A stretch of DNA of 64,000 nucleotides, taken from the NCBI GenBank assembly GCA_049322335.1, contig JBMORL010000082.1, positions 33,734-97,733 of the forward strand, in the 5' to 3' direction. The notes beneath the pieces are model-generated. The model was not told the origin of the DNA. It was given only the letters and a program-made list of their open reading frames with translations, and ran no database searches. Positions 34,882 through 44,434 of this stretch are shown piece by piece; the stretch's first letter is position 1; the number at the start of each line of letters is the position of its first letter. The position numbers and the translations under genes are program-made. Source of the DNA: JBMORL01 sp049322335 (lineage in GTDB: Bacteria; Bacteroidota; Bacteroidia; Flavobacteriales_D; UBA2798).

Positions 34882-37239
34882 ATGAATAAAGCACTACTCC
34901 TGGGCAGCTTCTTTGCTACCGTTTTATTTTCCACAAAAGGAATCTCAGCCTGCGGGCCGGGACAATCGGAAGTGATTGTTACCATCGTTCCGGACAACTA
35001 TCCTACTGAAATTTCATGGGATCTGAAAGATGATAACGGCACCACCATAATGTCGGGATTTTCTGCAGGAGATACGGCCTGTGTTCCTTCAGGAACCTGC
35101 CTCATTTTTACCATTTACGATTCATTCGGTGACGGAATATGTTGCGCTTACGGAAACGGTTCCTATACGGTGACACTTGACGGAGTAACTATGGCCACCG
35201 GTGGAAATTATTCCACCCAGGAGCAAACCACTTTCAACTGTCCGCCCGGTATTACCTGCACAAGTGCGATAAACGTTAGTGAAGGAAGTTATACTGCCCC
35301 TTCTTCTGACACCTGGTATACTTTTACTCCCGACTCCATGGGGATGTATGTGATCAGCACCTGCGATACCAGCAACACCTGCGATACCAAAATCTGGATT
35401 TATGATGATTGCAATGGCCTGGTGTGGAATCAAACTAACGTGGGCACCCTTTACTACGATGATGATGCGGGAGGGTGCGGTAATCTTGCACAGATCACAG
35501 CAGCATTAGATACAGCTGTTACCTATATTATCCGTATAGGTGATGACAACGGAGCCTGTGGAACAGATTCGATCGACTGGTTCATTCAGTATTCGGGACC
35601 TATTTCGGGTTGCATGGATCCTTCTGCCTGCAATTATAACCCGATGGCTACCGTTGCAGGAACCTGCTATTATTGGCCCGATGTAAATTGTCCGCCCGGC
35701 CCCGATCTTACGGTTGTGCAAAGTACGATAGAATCAAGCTTATCTGTAAGTGATATTGTTGCCACCAGTTGCCAGGTAGCTGAAAGTTGCCTGACGGGTT
35801 ACGGAACAAGAAGGATAATTAATTTTACCACCCACATCAAAAATATAGGCCCAACTGATTATTATATCGGAAATCCCACTAATAATCCCGGACAATTTAC
35901 AAACGGAAATTGTCACGGACACTGGCATTATGAGGGTTATGCAGAGTATATATTGTATAAAACAACCGGACAGCCATTACCCATTGGATTTAAAAACGGA
36001 TTTTGTGTACTGGACCTGGAGTGTTCGGGCGGAGGAACCTATCAATACGGATGCGGTAACATGGGAATTTCTTCCGGTTGTGGTGATATTTATTCTGCAG
36101 GACTGGATTGCCAGTGGATTGACATTACTGATGTAGATCCCGGAGATTATATTCTTGCGGTAAAAGTTAACTGGGACCAATCTCCCGATGCGCTGGGAAG
36201 ATACGAAACAGATTATGTAAATAACTGGGCACAGGTTTGTATCACCATTTATACAAATGTGAACGGAGATAAAGACATTATCGTTAATGCAACCTGTCCG
36301 CCTTATACCGATTGCATGGGTGTTCCCTATGGAAATGCCACTGAAGATTGTACGGGAAATTGTGGCGGAACAGTAAAAATGGGAGATCTTGATGTAAGCA
36401 CAGTAAGAGACACCACAGACTCACAACTTTATGTAGATGGAATTTTAGCGAACTCACTTACTCCCACTACCTGCAACGATTTGAATGACGATGGACTTCT
36501 CACGGTATGGGATGCTGCATTGGTAACACATTGCTATAACGATTACACCAACTGGAACACAGCCTGTACATTTCCTTATGGAGTAGAAAACATCAATCAA
36601 ACAGTAACATTGATGATTGACACTGTAAACCTTACATCACAATATGTAGATGTCTGGATATTGAATCCACAAAACAAAGTGATTGCCTATGAATTTGACA
36701 TGAGCGGATTGAACATACTGGATGTACAACCTTTGTATCCTTATTCTGTTTTCCCCGAAATGCCGCAATTTACAGTGGGCGGACAAAAAGTGATGGCCAT
36801 TTCGTATGTGGATTCGCTGATCGGGAAAAATCTTTCTGCTGCTCCGTTATGCAGGATTTATTATTCCTCATTAACCGCCACACAGGTTTGTATTGCTGAC
36901 ATTGTTCATATTGTGAATCCGGAATATGAAGCAGTTAATACCAATATTACCAACGGTTGCGTGGCTGTAAATGTAAATGTAGATGAACTGGATGCGGAAA
37001 ATTATTTCCACGCCTGGCCCAATCCTTCCAGCGGATTGGTGAACATTAGTGTGAACACCGTTAGTGGTAACGGAAATATAACTGTTTCCAATACATTGGG
37101 TGAAAAAGTGTATTCTGCAAACGTAGCTTCTTCGGCCCGCAACACCATAGATCTCGGTTCGTTTGCCGCAGGAACCTATTTTATCAATTACACCAATGGC
37201 GCCATTACAGTAACCAAAAGAATTGTACTGGAAAAATAA
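34882..37239 (+). CDS. Lysyl-oxidase-like T9SS-secreted protein
   Basis: 785 residues with a signal peptide ending KGISA. Residues about 25-115 are a disulfide-rich beta domain (DSFGDGICCAYGNGSYTVTLDG). A second domain (about 130-245, PSSDTWYTFTPD) resembles pre-peptidase beta sandwiches. Residues about 275-455 match lysyl oxidase: CHGHWHYEGYAEYILY supplies the copper-binding histidines, followed by GFKNGFCVLDLEC and GLDCQWIDITDVDPGDYIL. Residues about 493-555 contain a dockerin/EF-hand-like pair (GDLDVSTVRD and DLNDDGLLTVWDAAL). A type A sorting domain closes the protein. Animal lysyl oxidases oxidise peptidyl lysine to aldehyde and cross-link matrix proteins. A cross-linking role outside the cell is inferred. 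Confidence 0.8.
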   Translation: MNKALLLGSFFATVLFSTKGISACGPGQSEVIVTIVPDNYPTEISWDLKDDNGTTIMSGFSAGDTACVPSGTCLIFTIYDSFGDGICCAYGNGSYTVTLDGVTMATGGNYSTQEQTTFNCPPGITCTSAINVSEGSYTAPSSDTWYTFTPDSMGMYVISTCDTSNTCDTKIWIYDDCNGLVWNQTNVGTLYYDDDAGGCGNLAQITAALDTAVTYIIRIGDDNGACGTDSIDWFIQYSGPISGCMDPSACNYNPMATVAGTCYYWPDVNCPPGPDLTVVQSTIESSLSVSDIVATSCQVAESCLTGYGTRRIINFTTHIKNIGPTDYYIGNPTNNPGQFTNGNCHGHWHYEGYAEYILYKTTGQPLPIGFKNGFCVLDLECSGGGTYQYGCGNMGISSGCGDIYSAGLDCQWIDITDVDPGDYILAVKVNWDQSPDALGRYETDYVNNWAQVCITIYTNVNGDKDIIVNATCPPYTDCMGVPYGNATEDCTGNCGGTVKMGDLDVSTVRDTTDSQLYVDGILANSLTPTTCNDLNDDGLLTVWDAALVTHCYNDYTNWNTACTFPYGVENINQTVTLMIDTVNLTSQYVDVWILNPQNKVIAYEFDMSGLNILDVQPLYPYSVFPEMPQFTVGGQKVMAISYVDSLIGKNLSAAPLCRIYYSSLTATQVCIADIVHIVNPEYEAVNTNITNGCVAVNVNVDELDAENYFHAWPNPSSGLVNISVNTVSGNGNITVSNTLGEKVYSANVASSARNTIDLGSFAAGTYFINYTNGAITVTKRIVLEK

Positions 37240-37460
37240 TGAGCGGTATAAAAAAAGAATACTCTAACGGGGAAATAACGGTTGTCTGGCAGTCTTCGCT
37301 GTGCACCCATTCAGCCTGCTGTGTAAAAGGGTTGCCACAGGTTTTCCAGCCAAAAGAAAGGCCGTGGGTAAAAATTGATGCTGCTTCTTCTGCTGAAACA
37401 GAGGAACAGGTAAAAAAATGTCCGTCAGGTGCACTTTCATTTTACTACAACAAAAAATAA
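37239..37460 (+). CDS. YjdI-type mono-cluster iron-sulfur protein
   Basis: 73 residues: a divergent ferredoxin domain with SSLCTHSACCVKGLPQVF, the RPWVKID strand, and VKKCPSGALSF. Together these give the cysteines for a 4Fe-4S cluster. The start codon overlaps the previous stop (TAATG), an odd but clear coupling to the lysyl-oxidase-like gene. Cytoplasmic, probably an electron carrier of unknown partner. Confidence 0.85.
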   Translation: MSGIKKEYSNGEITVVWQSSLCTHSACCVKGLPQVFQPKERPWVKIDAASSAETEEQVKKCPSGALSFYYNKK

Positions 37461-37476
37461 TCTGCGGGAGAGAAGC

Positions 37477-38250
37477 ATGAAAAAATCAATCGTGTGGGTT
37501 GTCTTTTTGATGTTGGTTACAACTGCCCATGCACAGAAAAAGCCCCTGGTGGGAACTGCGAAGAGCGACATTCTTCTTATGATACATTCTACAGAAGGAA
37601 ATAACGGATGTTCTGTGTTTTATATTCCTGAAAGAAAATTGTACTATACTTTTTATGCCGGAAATTCCGATTATCCGCTTGAAATTTTCAATGACAAAGG
37701 GAAAAATATTTATTCCCAGCCCATCGGAATTGATGCGCGCGGATTATGGTATAACCCTAAATCGAAAAAACTGGAAGGTATTGCTTATGGAAAAGGATTT
37801 TTTTCCATAGAACTAACGGCTGAGGGATATCCGCTGACTCCGGTTTACATCAACCAAACCGTTACTTTTGCCGGTGATCAGCAGGTAGCCTGTTTTAGTC
37901 CGGCTCATGGCGAAATTTATCAATACAGCGAAGGCGTAATTTATACCTGGTCGAGGAAAAAACTGAAAAAAAAATCTGCAGTTACCATAACCGGCCTTCC
38001 TGAATCACCGGAAATGATCAATTCCACGTCACTGATCTACACAGGATATAAAGGCTATGAATTCGGTTTACTGAACTGGGATATGAAAAAAATATATCTT
38101 TTTGACAAAAGCGGGAAATATACATTTGCCATCGATCTTCCGGGTTCGGCTGTTACCAATGATGTTTTTCGTTTTTCATACGCCAACGACCGGGTGTTTT
38201 TGTATAATGTGGACACGCGAACATGGACAGGATATCCGGTGTTTTTTTAG
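37477..38250 (+). CDS. Exported protein of unknown function
   Basis: 257 residues from the ATG at 37477, which begins a signal peptide (MKKSIVWVVFLMLVTTAHAQ). The mature protein is beta-rich with repeated four-strand-like units (SVFYIPERKLYYTFYAGN, LEIFNDKGKNIYSQPIG, IYLFDKSGKYTFAIDLPG), suggesting a small beta-propeller. No family was recognised. It is 16 bases after the YjdI-like gene. Confidence 0.55.
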   Translation: MKKSIVWVVFLMLVTTAHAQKKPLVGTAKSDILLMIHSTEGNNGCSVFYIPERKLYYTFYAGNSDYPLEIFNDKGKNIYSQPIGIDARGLWYNPKSKKLEGIAYGKGFFSIELTAEGYPLTPVYINQTVTFAGDQQVACFSPAHGEIYQYSEGVIYTWSRKKLKKKSAVTITGLPESPEMINSTSLIYTGYKGYEFGLLNWDMKKIYLFDKSGKYTFAIDLPGSAVTNDVFRFSYANDRVFLYNVDTRTWTGYPVFF

Positions 38251-38252
38251 TT

Positions 38253-38305
38253 TGAAAAGTTAGCAAGTTGGGGAGTTTAGAAAGTTATGAAAGTTGAGGG
38301 TTTGA
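38253..38305 (+). repeat. Degenerate AAGTT-word repeat
   Basis: Between two plus-strand genes, AAAGTTAGCAAGTTGGGGAG, TTTAGAAAGTT and ATGAAAGTTGAGG give five loosely spaced AAGTT words. The same word occurs at about 32748-32766. Confidence 0.5.
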
Positions 38306-38315
38306 TTTTGTACCA

Positions 38316-38771
38316 ATGAATAACCACAAAAAAAATAAATCATCCAACTTATGGGTTACGTTAGGATCAGTAACACTGATGCTGGGCGCTACAGGGCATT
38401 TGGTGGTGGTAGATATGGGATTAATGAACGGGATGATGGGATTTACATCGCAGCCGGAATCATTAATCAACCGGATGCACAACACCGAAGTGGATTTTGG
38501 TTTATTCGGCTCCAATAATGCGTGGCGGATTTTTGAAGGTTTTAGTCTTTGGCTTGCGATCAGTTTATTTTTTGTGGCCGCCTATAATTTTTTAATCTTC
38601 CGAAGTGTTGAGAAAGGCCACAGGCTAAGAATAGCTACTATCCAGCTCAGCTTTTTGCTCTCACTGATTTTCCTCGCCCTTGCTGCCACCTGTTTTATTA
38701 TTCCTGCTGCCATTGGCGGTGTGCTGGCGGTTTTATTTTTTGGAGTGGGTTTGAGAAAAGAAAAGAATTAA
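38316..38771 (+). CDS. Small four-helix membrane protein, unknown
   Basis: 151 residues with hydrophobic segments at about 13-33, 68-90, 105-125 and 127-146. The loop between the first two holds GMMGFTSQPESLINRMHNTEVDFGLFGSNNAWRIFEGFS, which looks conserved in style. No motif gives a function. The ATG at 38316 follows a repeat-bearing spacer. Confidence 0.55.
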   Translation: MNNHKKNKSSNLWVTLGSVTLMLGATGHLVVVDMGLMNGMMGFTSQPESLINRMHNTEVDFGLFGSNNAWRIFEGFSLWLAISLFFVAAYNFLIFRSVEKGHRLRIATIQLSFLLSLIFLALAATCFIIPAAIGGVLAVLFFGVGLRKEKN

Positions 38772-38786
38772 CGAAAAGATTAATTT

Positions 38787-39743
38787 CTATAATTTTTTCC
38801 TGAAATACCTTTTCAACGGCCAGGTATGTTTAAGCGCTTCCATGTTTTCATTAAATCCCTTTGCACCGCTTTCTATTTCGAGGAGGCTTTGATTGAGATT
38901 ATGCATAAGCATGGTATCATTAAGCAAAAGTCCGGCTGTGCTTTTGTTTTTTTTCAGTTCTTCAAGCAACGTTGTAATTTCCCCCGATATCACTTTTACA
39001 GAGTCTCCGAAATCATCCAGTTTTCCCAATGTAGTTTGTAATCGGTAAGCAAACAAAGTATCGCTGATGAGTTTACCTGTGGCTCCTTTTCCGCTCCTGA
39101 TCTCACCGGTAAGTTTTCTGAAATCGGCTGCGAGAAAACGGCTTTGTTCGGTAGTTAGTTTCAGGTTGTTTACTGCTTCTTTCACATCACCTGCCACTAC
39201 CGAATCAGACAAAATACTCCAAAGTGAATTTTCATCGCTGATACTGTTGGTAAACGCTACGAGGTTGCCGGTAATTTCTTCCAGGTTTTTATTGGTGCTG
39301 TTCAGCGTGAGCATAGCATCGGTGAGATCAATAGGTGGTTGTGTATTCAGTTCGTCTCCGTCTTCCACGCTTTCTGCATTTCCGGGAACCGATGTGATGT
39401 TTACCAGTTTGTTTCCCATCAGTCCATCTGTTCCCACACTGGCAATGGCATTGCTTTTAATAAACGAACGAACATCATCTTCAATTATCATAGTTACCAT
39501 CACCGAAGTATCATCGGCAATTTCAACACTTTCTACAGTACCTACATCAATACCTGAAAAACGCACATTATGGCCGGGCATCAATCCGCTTACGTTATGA
39601 AATCGTGCTTTTATAGTAAATGTTTTACCAAAAAGATTCTGACGGCTTCCTATAAAATACAGGGAAGCTATCAGCAGAAAAGTGCCGGCTATGACAAATA
39701 ATCCCAATCTTATATTTTGTGATTTACTTCTGCTCATAATCAT
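38787..39743 (-). CDS. mlaD: MCE/MlaD family lipid-transport protein
   Basis: 318 residues with one N-terminal membrane helix (IRLGLFVIAGTFLLIASLYFIG) and an MCE domain at about 38-118 (KARFHNVSGLMPGHNVRFSGIDVGTVESVEI, IASVGTDGLMGNKLVNI). The C-terminal 170 residues are helical and coiled-coil-like (EEITGNLVAFTNSI, FRKLTGEIRSGKGATGKLI). MCE hexamers form a periplasmic channel for phospholipids between the membranes. The ATG overlaps the stop of the ATPase gene (ATGA). Last gene of the mla-like operon; MlaC and MlaB are absent here. Confidence 0.9.
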   Translation of the reverse strand: MIMSRSKSQNIRLGLFVIAGTFLLIASLYFIGSRQNLFGKTFTIKARFHNVSGLMPGHNVRFSGIDVGTVESVEIADDTSVMVTMIIEDDVRSFIKSNAIASVGTDGLMGNKLVNITSVPGNAESVEDGDELNTQPPIDLTDAMLTLNSTNKNLEEITGNLVAFTNSISDENSLWSILSDSVVAGDVKEAVNNLKLTTEQSRFLAADFRKLTGEIRSGKGATGKLISDTLFAYRLQTTLGKLDDFGDSVKVISGEITTLLEELKKNKSTAGLLLNDTMLMHNLNQSLLEIESGAKGFNENMEALKHTWPLKRYFRKKL

Positions 39744-40516
39744 TCAAAAAATTGTTTTACCTTTTCGTCACCTGTTTGTGTAAGCTCATCCCACGTTCCG
39801 CTGGCGTAACATTTCCCGTCAATGAGCATAATAATTTTATCCGAAGCAATTTTCACGCAATTCATATCATGGGAAATAATCAGGGAAGAAGAATTATATT
39901 TTTTCTGTAAATCATTCATCAGGTGAATAATTTCCTTAGCAGTGATAGGATCAAGTCCCGTGGTGGGTTCATCATATAATATGATTTCAGGTTTCAGAAT
40001 GAGCGTCCGCGCCAGCGCAATACGTTTCCGCATTCCTCCCGAAAGTTCTGAAGGCATCATGTCTACCGTGTGCGCAAGTCCCACGTTTGTTAGTGTTTCT
40101 GTCACCAAACCATCTGCTTCATCCTTGGTGAGATGTTCCTTATGTCTTCTGAGCGGAAATTCAAGATTTTCTCTCACCGTCATCGAATCATAAAGGGCGT
40201 TGCTCTGGAAAAGAAACCCGATGCGTACACGCAACTTATCCAATTCTTCGTGATTAAGATCAGGAATACTTTTCCCAAACACTTCAATTTTTCCTTTATC
40301 GGGTTTCATCAGGCCTATAATACATTTGATCAATACCGACTTTCCCGATCCTGATTTTCCCAGCACTACAATGCTCTCACCTTTTTTCAGTTCAAACGTA
40401 AAATCTTTCAACACATCATTATCCCCAAACGATTTACATAAACCGGAAACCGACATCACCTTTTCATTATTGTAATGAATACCGGAATTTATTTTTATTT
40501 TTTCAGTTGCATTCAT
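39740..40516 (-). CDS. mlaF: ABC transporter ATPase of the Mla lipid-transport system
   Basis: 258 residues with Walker A GKSGSGKS, Q-loop FLFQSNALYDSM, signature LSGGMRKRIALAR, Walker B PEIILYDEPTTGLDP and the SHD switch histidine. The LYDSMTVREN and GGMRKR forms are characteristic of the MlaF/Ttg2A group. It energises phospholipid movement by the permease and MlaD. Start and stop overlap the genes on both sides, so the three are translated as a unit. Confidence 0.92.
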   Translation of the reverse strand: MNATEKIKINSGIHYNNEKVMSVSGLCKSFGDNDVLKDFTFELKKGESIVVLGKSGSGKSVLIKCIIGLMKPDKGKIEVFGKSIPDLNHEELDKLRVRIGFLFQSNALYDSMTVRENLEFPLRRHKEHLTKDEADGLVTETLTNVGLAHTVDMMPSELSGGMRKRIALARTLILKPEIILYDEPTTGLDPITAKEIIHLMNDLQKKYNSSSLIISHDMNCVKIASDKIIMLIDGKCYASGTWDELTQTGDEKVKQFFE

Positions 40517-41292
40517 CAGGTTAGTTCTAATATATCAGCAATTTGAACGGCAACAAGGTCAAGAATAAAAACAATAAGCGAAGAAATAACCACAGCAGAA
40601 TTAGCCGACCGCCCCACTCCTTCTGTTCCTTTGCTGGTGCTGTATCCTTTATAACAACCTATAATACCAATGGCAAATCCGAAAAAATAAGTTTTCAGGA
40701 CAGACGGAATCAGATCACCATAATTCATTACATCCAGCACCTGGTTCCAGAAAAGATCCCAGCTCACCACTCCTTTAATATTGGTACCGAGATAAGCTCC
40801 ATACATAGAAACTGCATCCGCCAAAACTACCAATACAGGAATCATCAGGGTACACGCCAGCACGCGGGTTACCACGAGGTATTTAAAAGGATTGGTTCCC
40901 GACACTTCCATCGCATCAATTTGTTCTGTCACTTTCATGGAACCCAGTTCAGCACCAATTCCTGAACCAATTTTTCCGGCACAGATTAATGCCGTGATAA
41001 CAGGAACAATTTCCCGCACCAGTGAAAGCGAAACCATTTTCGGCAACCATGCTTCAGCACCGAATTCAACCAGCGTGGGTCGCGACTGGATAGTGATAAC
41101 AAGTCCCATAATAAATGCTGTAATGCCCACCAGCGGAAAAGATTTGTTGCCGATATAAAAACACTGGCGCAGGAATTCTTTGAATTCGTAACGGGGTTTG
41201 TAAAAAACAGCAAAAAACCGTCCCGTAAAACGGGCAATCTCTCCTGTTTCTTCCAAAAATGTACGGAATACCGGTGGTGGCACAAATGGCAT
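40516..41292 (-). CDS. mlaE: MlaE-type permease
   Basis: 258 residues from the ATG at 41292 (earlier in-frame Mets at 41328 and 41355 would add 12-21 residues that do not look like the family). It has the MlaE elbow helix, about five membrane segments and signature stretches LVREIVPVITALICAGKIGSGIGAELGSMKVTEQIDAMEV and GYSTSKGTEGVGRSANSAVV. It forms the inner-membrane part of the phospholipid transporter. First gene of the minus-strand operon, overlapping mlaF by one base. Confidence 0.9.
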   Translation of the reverse strand: MPFVPPPVFRTFLEETGEIARFTGRFFAVFYKPRYEFKEFLRQCFYIGNKSFPLVGITAFIMGLVITIQSRPTLVEFGAEAWLPKMVSLSLVREIVPVITALICAGKIGSGIGAELGSMKVTEQIDAMEVSGTNPFKYLVVTRVLACTLMIPVLVVLADAVSMYGAYLGTNIKGVVSWDLFWNQVLDVMNYGDLIPSVLKTYFFGFAIGIIGCYKGYSTSKGTEGVGRSANSAVVISSLIVFILDLVAVQIADILELT

Positions 41293-41445
41293 GGCACGAA
41301 ATTGCAACAAATGACATGGATCAGGCATGAAGGCTATCATCGCAAATAGTGACAATGATCAGTTTTCGTGCTTACCGGTATCACTTCATGTAAAACATGA
41401 ATAGTCAAATTTGTATTAATTAAACTATCGTGTAAATGGAGGGAT

Positions 41446-41663
41446 ATGGGTCGCTGTGCAAAAGAAAACCGCGGTTATTATTTGGTAGTGGAAAAGGATT
41501 TAACGGAAGGAGAAATAAGATCAAGCTACACGAACCTTAACACTCCCATGCCAACCAAGTGGATGATATAATAGAAAAAGTGCTGGCAGGTGGCGGTGAT
41601 GTGGAGTTTACGGGAAATGGAAAGCTTACTGAATACGGCAGGATTGTACTTATTAAACGTATT
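41446..41663 (+). pseudogene. Frameshifted C-terminal remnant of a baeRF-like gene
   Basis: The 380-base gap between the mlaE-like and ABC exporter genes contains two short stretches that read as protein but in different frames. From 41446 the frame gives AKENRGYYLVVEKDLTEGE. From 41541 another frame gives SHANQVDDIIEKVLAGGGD, then VEFTGNGKLTEYGRIVLI. Together they look like the end of a bacterial archaeo-eukaryotic release-factor-like (baeRF) protein, split by a frameshift near 41540 and lacking about two thirds of the gene. The family call rests on memory of its C-terminal pattern. That it is a decayed gene is firmer. Confidence 0.55.
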
Positions 41664-41672
41664 GATTTTAAC

Positions 41673-43478
41673 TCAATCAAACTGCAACTCAAACAACCGG
41701 TGATACTGTCCGTTAAGTTTTAATAATTCATCGTGATTGCCCTGCTCTACAATTTTCCCGTGATCCATCACTACTATTTTTTTTGCTTTTTGAATTGTGG
41801 AAAGACGATGTGCAATAACGATGGAAGTTCTTCCTTCGGTTAGTTTTTCAATTGCTTTCTGAATGAGCATTTCCGATTCGGTATCTACAGATGAAGTGGC
41901 TTCATCCAGAATAAGAATTTTTGGATTATATACGTAAGCACGGATAAATGAAATGAGTTGTCGTTGCCCCGCAGACAGTGTGGCACCACGTTCACGAACA
42001 TTGTAATCGTAATTCCCGGGGAGTTTCATAATAAATTCATGTGCACCTACAATTTTTGCAGCTTCTATTACTTTTTCACGTGAAATTTTGTCATTGCGAA
42101 GTGTAATATTATGATGTATAGTATCAGAAAATAAAAACACATCCTGCATCACCACTGCAATATTTTTCCGTAAGGTATCTATCGTATAATCGCGGACGTC
42201 CACGTTATCAATATAAATTTTTCCTTTCTGGAATTCATATAAACGGCTTACCAGATTAATCACAGAAGATTTTCCTGCTCCTGTAGCACCCACAAATGCC
42301 ACTGTTTCTCCGGCTTTCACTTCCAGCGAAATTCCTTTCAACACATATTCTTCATCTGTGTAGGCAAACCAAACGTCTTCGAAACGGATATTTCCTTTAA
42401 ATTCATTGGTTGTAACTGTTCCTTTATTTTCAATAATTTCGTTGGTGTCGAGTAATTTAAACACGCGTTCGCTTCCCACCATTCCCATTTGCAGTGTATT
42501 GAAACGATCAGCCAGCATCCGGATGGGGCGATACAACATATTTACATACAAAATATATTTTACCAGGTCACCATACGAAACTATTCCATCCAGTGAAAGT
42601 CCGGTACCGATCCAGATAAGAAATGCAATGGAAAGAGCTGAAAGAATTTCCACCACCGGAAAGAAAATGGAATAAGCCATCACCGAATCAATATGTGCTT
42701 TACGGTGTTTTTTATTAATCTCCTCAAATTTTTTCATCTCCATTTCCTCCCGATTAAACACCTGTACGATACTCATACCGGTGACGTGCTCCTGAACAAA
42801 GGCATTCATCTGTGATACCTGGGTTCGCACACCCTGGAAAGATTTTTTTATGGATTTTTGAAAAATGCGGGTAGCAAAGAGCAATAACGGTATAGGGATT
42901 AGTGTAACCAATGCCAGCCGCCAGTCCACCAGAAACATAACCGCAATTACCACTACCAGCCTCACCAGGTCGCCTACTACAGCAATTAAACCTTCATAAA
43001 ATATTTCTGCGATGGTTTCAATATCCGAAATCACTCTTGTAACCAGCGTTCCTATGGGTGTATTATCAAAAAATTTCAACCGGAGTGACGAAATATGGCG
43101 AAACACGCGGGTACGGATGTCGATGGTAACCGACTGTGCCACTTTATTGGAAATGTACATCTGGTAATACACAAAAAGTGATTCAGCAATGAGAAACAGA
43201 ATAATCACCACGGTAACAAAAGTCAGCGCCTCTCCCCTTCCCTTTCCATCTGTCAATGAATTAAAAAAATCTCCCATAGCAGGAAAAGCATGATGCGCAT
43301 TTACCCCGGCCACATAATCCACGCAATAACCAATGAGTTCTGTGCGGATAATGGTAACAATAGCAAGAAAAACAGTGAGGCTCATTGCCAGGTTGAAAGC
43401 AAAACGATAGGGTTTTACAAAATGTAAAACTCTTTTCAGAATTTTTAAATCAAAGGCTTTTCCGCTTACGCTGCTCAT
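41673..43478 (-). CDS. MsbA-like ABC exporter (fused membrane and ATPase domains)
   Basis: 601 residues: a six-helix ABC exporter domain (about 25-325) and an ATPase domain (about 350-595) with Walker A GATGAGKSS, Q-loop MQDVFLFSDTI, signature LSAGQRQLI, Walker B ILILDEATSSVD and IAHRL. Half-transporters of this type work as homodimers or heterodimers exporting lipids, peptides or drugs. The LSAGQ rather than LSGGQ signature is often seen in this Bacteroidota clade. It overlaps truA by four bases (ATGA), so the two are co-translated. Confidence 0.9.
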   Translation of the reverse strand: MSSVSGKAFDLKILKRVLHFVKPYRFAFNLAMSLTVFLAIVTIIRTELIGYCVDYVAGVNAHHAFPAMGDFFNSLTDGKGRGEALTFVTVVIILFLIAESLFVYYQMYISNKVAQSVTIDIRTRVFRHISSLRLKFFDNTPIGTLVTRVISDIETIAEIFYEGLIAVVGDLVRLVVVIAVMFLVDWRLALVTLIPIPLLLFATRIFQKSIKKSFQGVRTQVSQMNAFVQEHVTGMSIVQVFNREEMEMKKFEEINKKHRKAHIDSVMAYSIFFPVVEILSALSIAFLIWIGTGLSLDGIVSYGDLVKYILYVNMLYRPIRMLADRFNTLQMGMVGSERVFKLLDTNEIIENKGTVTTNEFKGNIRFEDVWFAYTDEEYVLKGISLEVKAGETVAFVGATGAGKSSVINLVSRLYEFQKGKIYIDNVDVRDYTIDTLRKNIAVVMQDVFLFSDTIHHNITLRNDKISREKVIEAAKIVGAHEFIMKLPGNYDYNVRERGATLSAGQRQLISFIRAYVYNPKILILDEATSSVDTESEMLIQKAIEKLTEGRTSIVIAHRLSTIQKAKKIVVMDHGKIVEQGNHDELLKLNGQYHRLFELQFD

Positions 43479-44227
43479 AATTCATTGCGAAGGTACGGAT
43501 AAGTTACGTTCGTAAGATATAAACCGCATGCAGGCATTGATTCACCGGCACTGCCGCGGTCTTTTTTTTCAATGATCCTGCAAAATTCTCCGGTGGAAAT
43601 CACACCTTTACCGGCCAGCATCAATGTTCCGGTAATAGCCCTAACCATATTTCTTAAAAAACGATCGGCTGTAATATGAAAAACCAGCCCGTTTTTGGTT
43701 TGCTCCCAGCGCGCCTCCGAAACATTACATATCATGGTTTTGGTATCCGTATGATGTTTACAGAACGAAGAAAAATCGTTATAGGTCAATAATTTCCCGG
43801 CCGCTTCATTCATCCGTTCTACATCCACCGTATAGGGAGTATAAAACGAAAAACTTTCACGAAAAGGGTCTTTGCGGAAATGTATATGATATTCATAAGA
43901 GCGTGATGTGGCATCATAACGGGCATGGGCGTCATCCTTTACCCTGAATAAATGATGTGCGGCAATATCACGCGGCAACATGCGATTGAGTTTAAAGACA
44001 AAATCATTTTCTTCAAACGGAAGTTCGTCCAGGTCGAAATGCAAAAAAAATTGCCGGGCATGAACTCCGGTATCCGTTCGCCCGCAACCCAATGTTTCTA
44101 TTCTTTTCCCACTGAACAATTGCGATAATACATTCTCCACTTCCTGTTGCACCGAATGCGCATTTTCCTGCACCTGCCATCCATGATAGGCAGTTCCGTT
44201 GTAGGATATTTCCAGGAAAAAACGCAT
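43475..44227 (-). CDS. truA: tRNA pseudouridine synthase A
   Basis: 250 residues, standard length. The N-terminal strand RFFLEISYNGTAYHGWQVQ and the catalytic loop GCGRTDTGVHA with its nucleophilic Asp are clear, as are DFSSFCKHHTDTKTMIC and FLRNMVRAITGTL. It converts uridines 38-40 of tRNA anticodon arms to pseudouridine. Located upstream of the ABC exporter in the same transcript. Confidence 0.95.
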   Translation of the reverse strand: MRFFLEISYNGTAYHGWQVQENAHSVQQEVENVLSQLFSGKRIETLGCGRTDTGVHARQFFLHFDLDELPFEENDFVFKLNRMLPRDIAAHHLFRVKDDAHARYDATSRSYEYHIHFRKDPFRESFSFYTPYTVDVERMNEAAGKLLTYNDFSSFCKHHTDTKTMICNVSEARWEQTKNGLVFHITADRFLRNMVRAITGTLMLAGKGVISTGEFCRIIEKKDRGSAGESMPACGLYLTNVTYPYLRNEL

Positions 44228-44434
44228 TGCAAAGTGTAAAGGTTTTAAATCAGGGTTAAAATTAACAGATTAATTTGAGTATAAACATAAAGTGTTTGTA
44301 AATACAGAAACCGCTAAGGGCGCAGAGTATGATTGCATTCAAAAATAGTTTTTCACATCTTGTACTAGTTTCGTTATTCGTATTTCGTAAATCGTATTTT
44401 CCCTTCCTGCTGCCACCTGCCGCTTACTTTCCCC

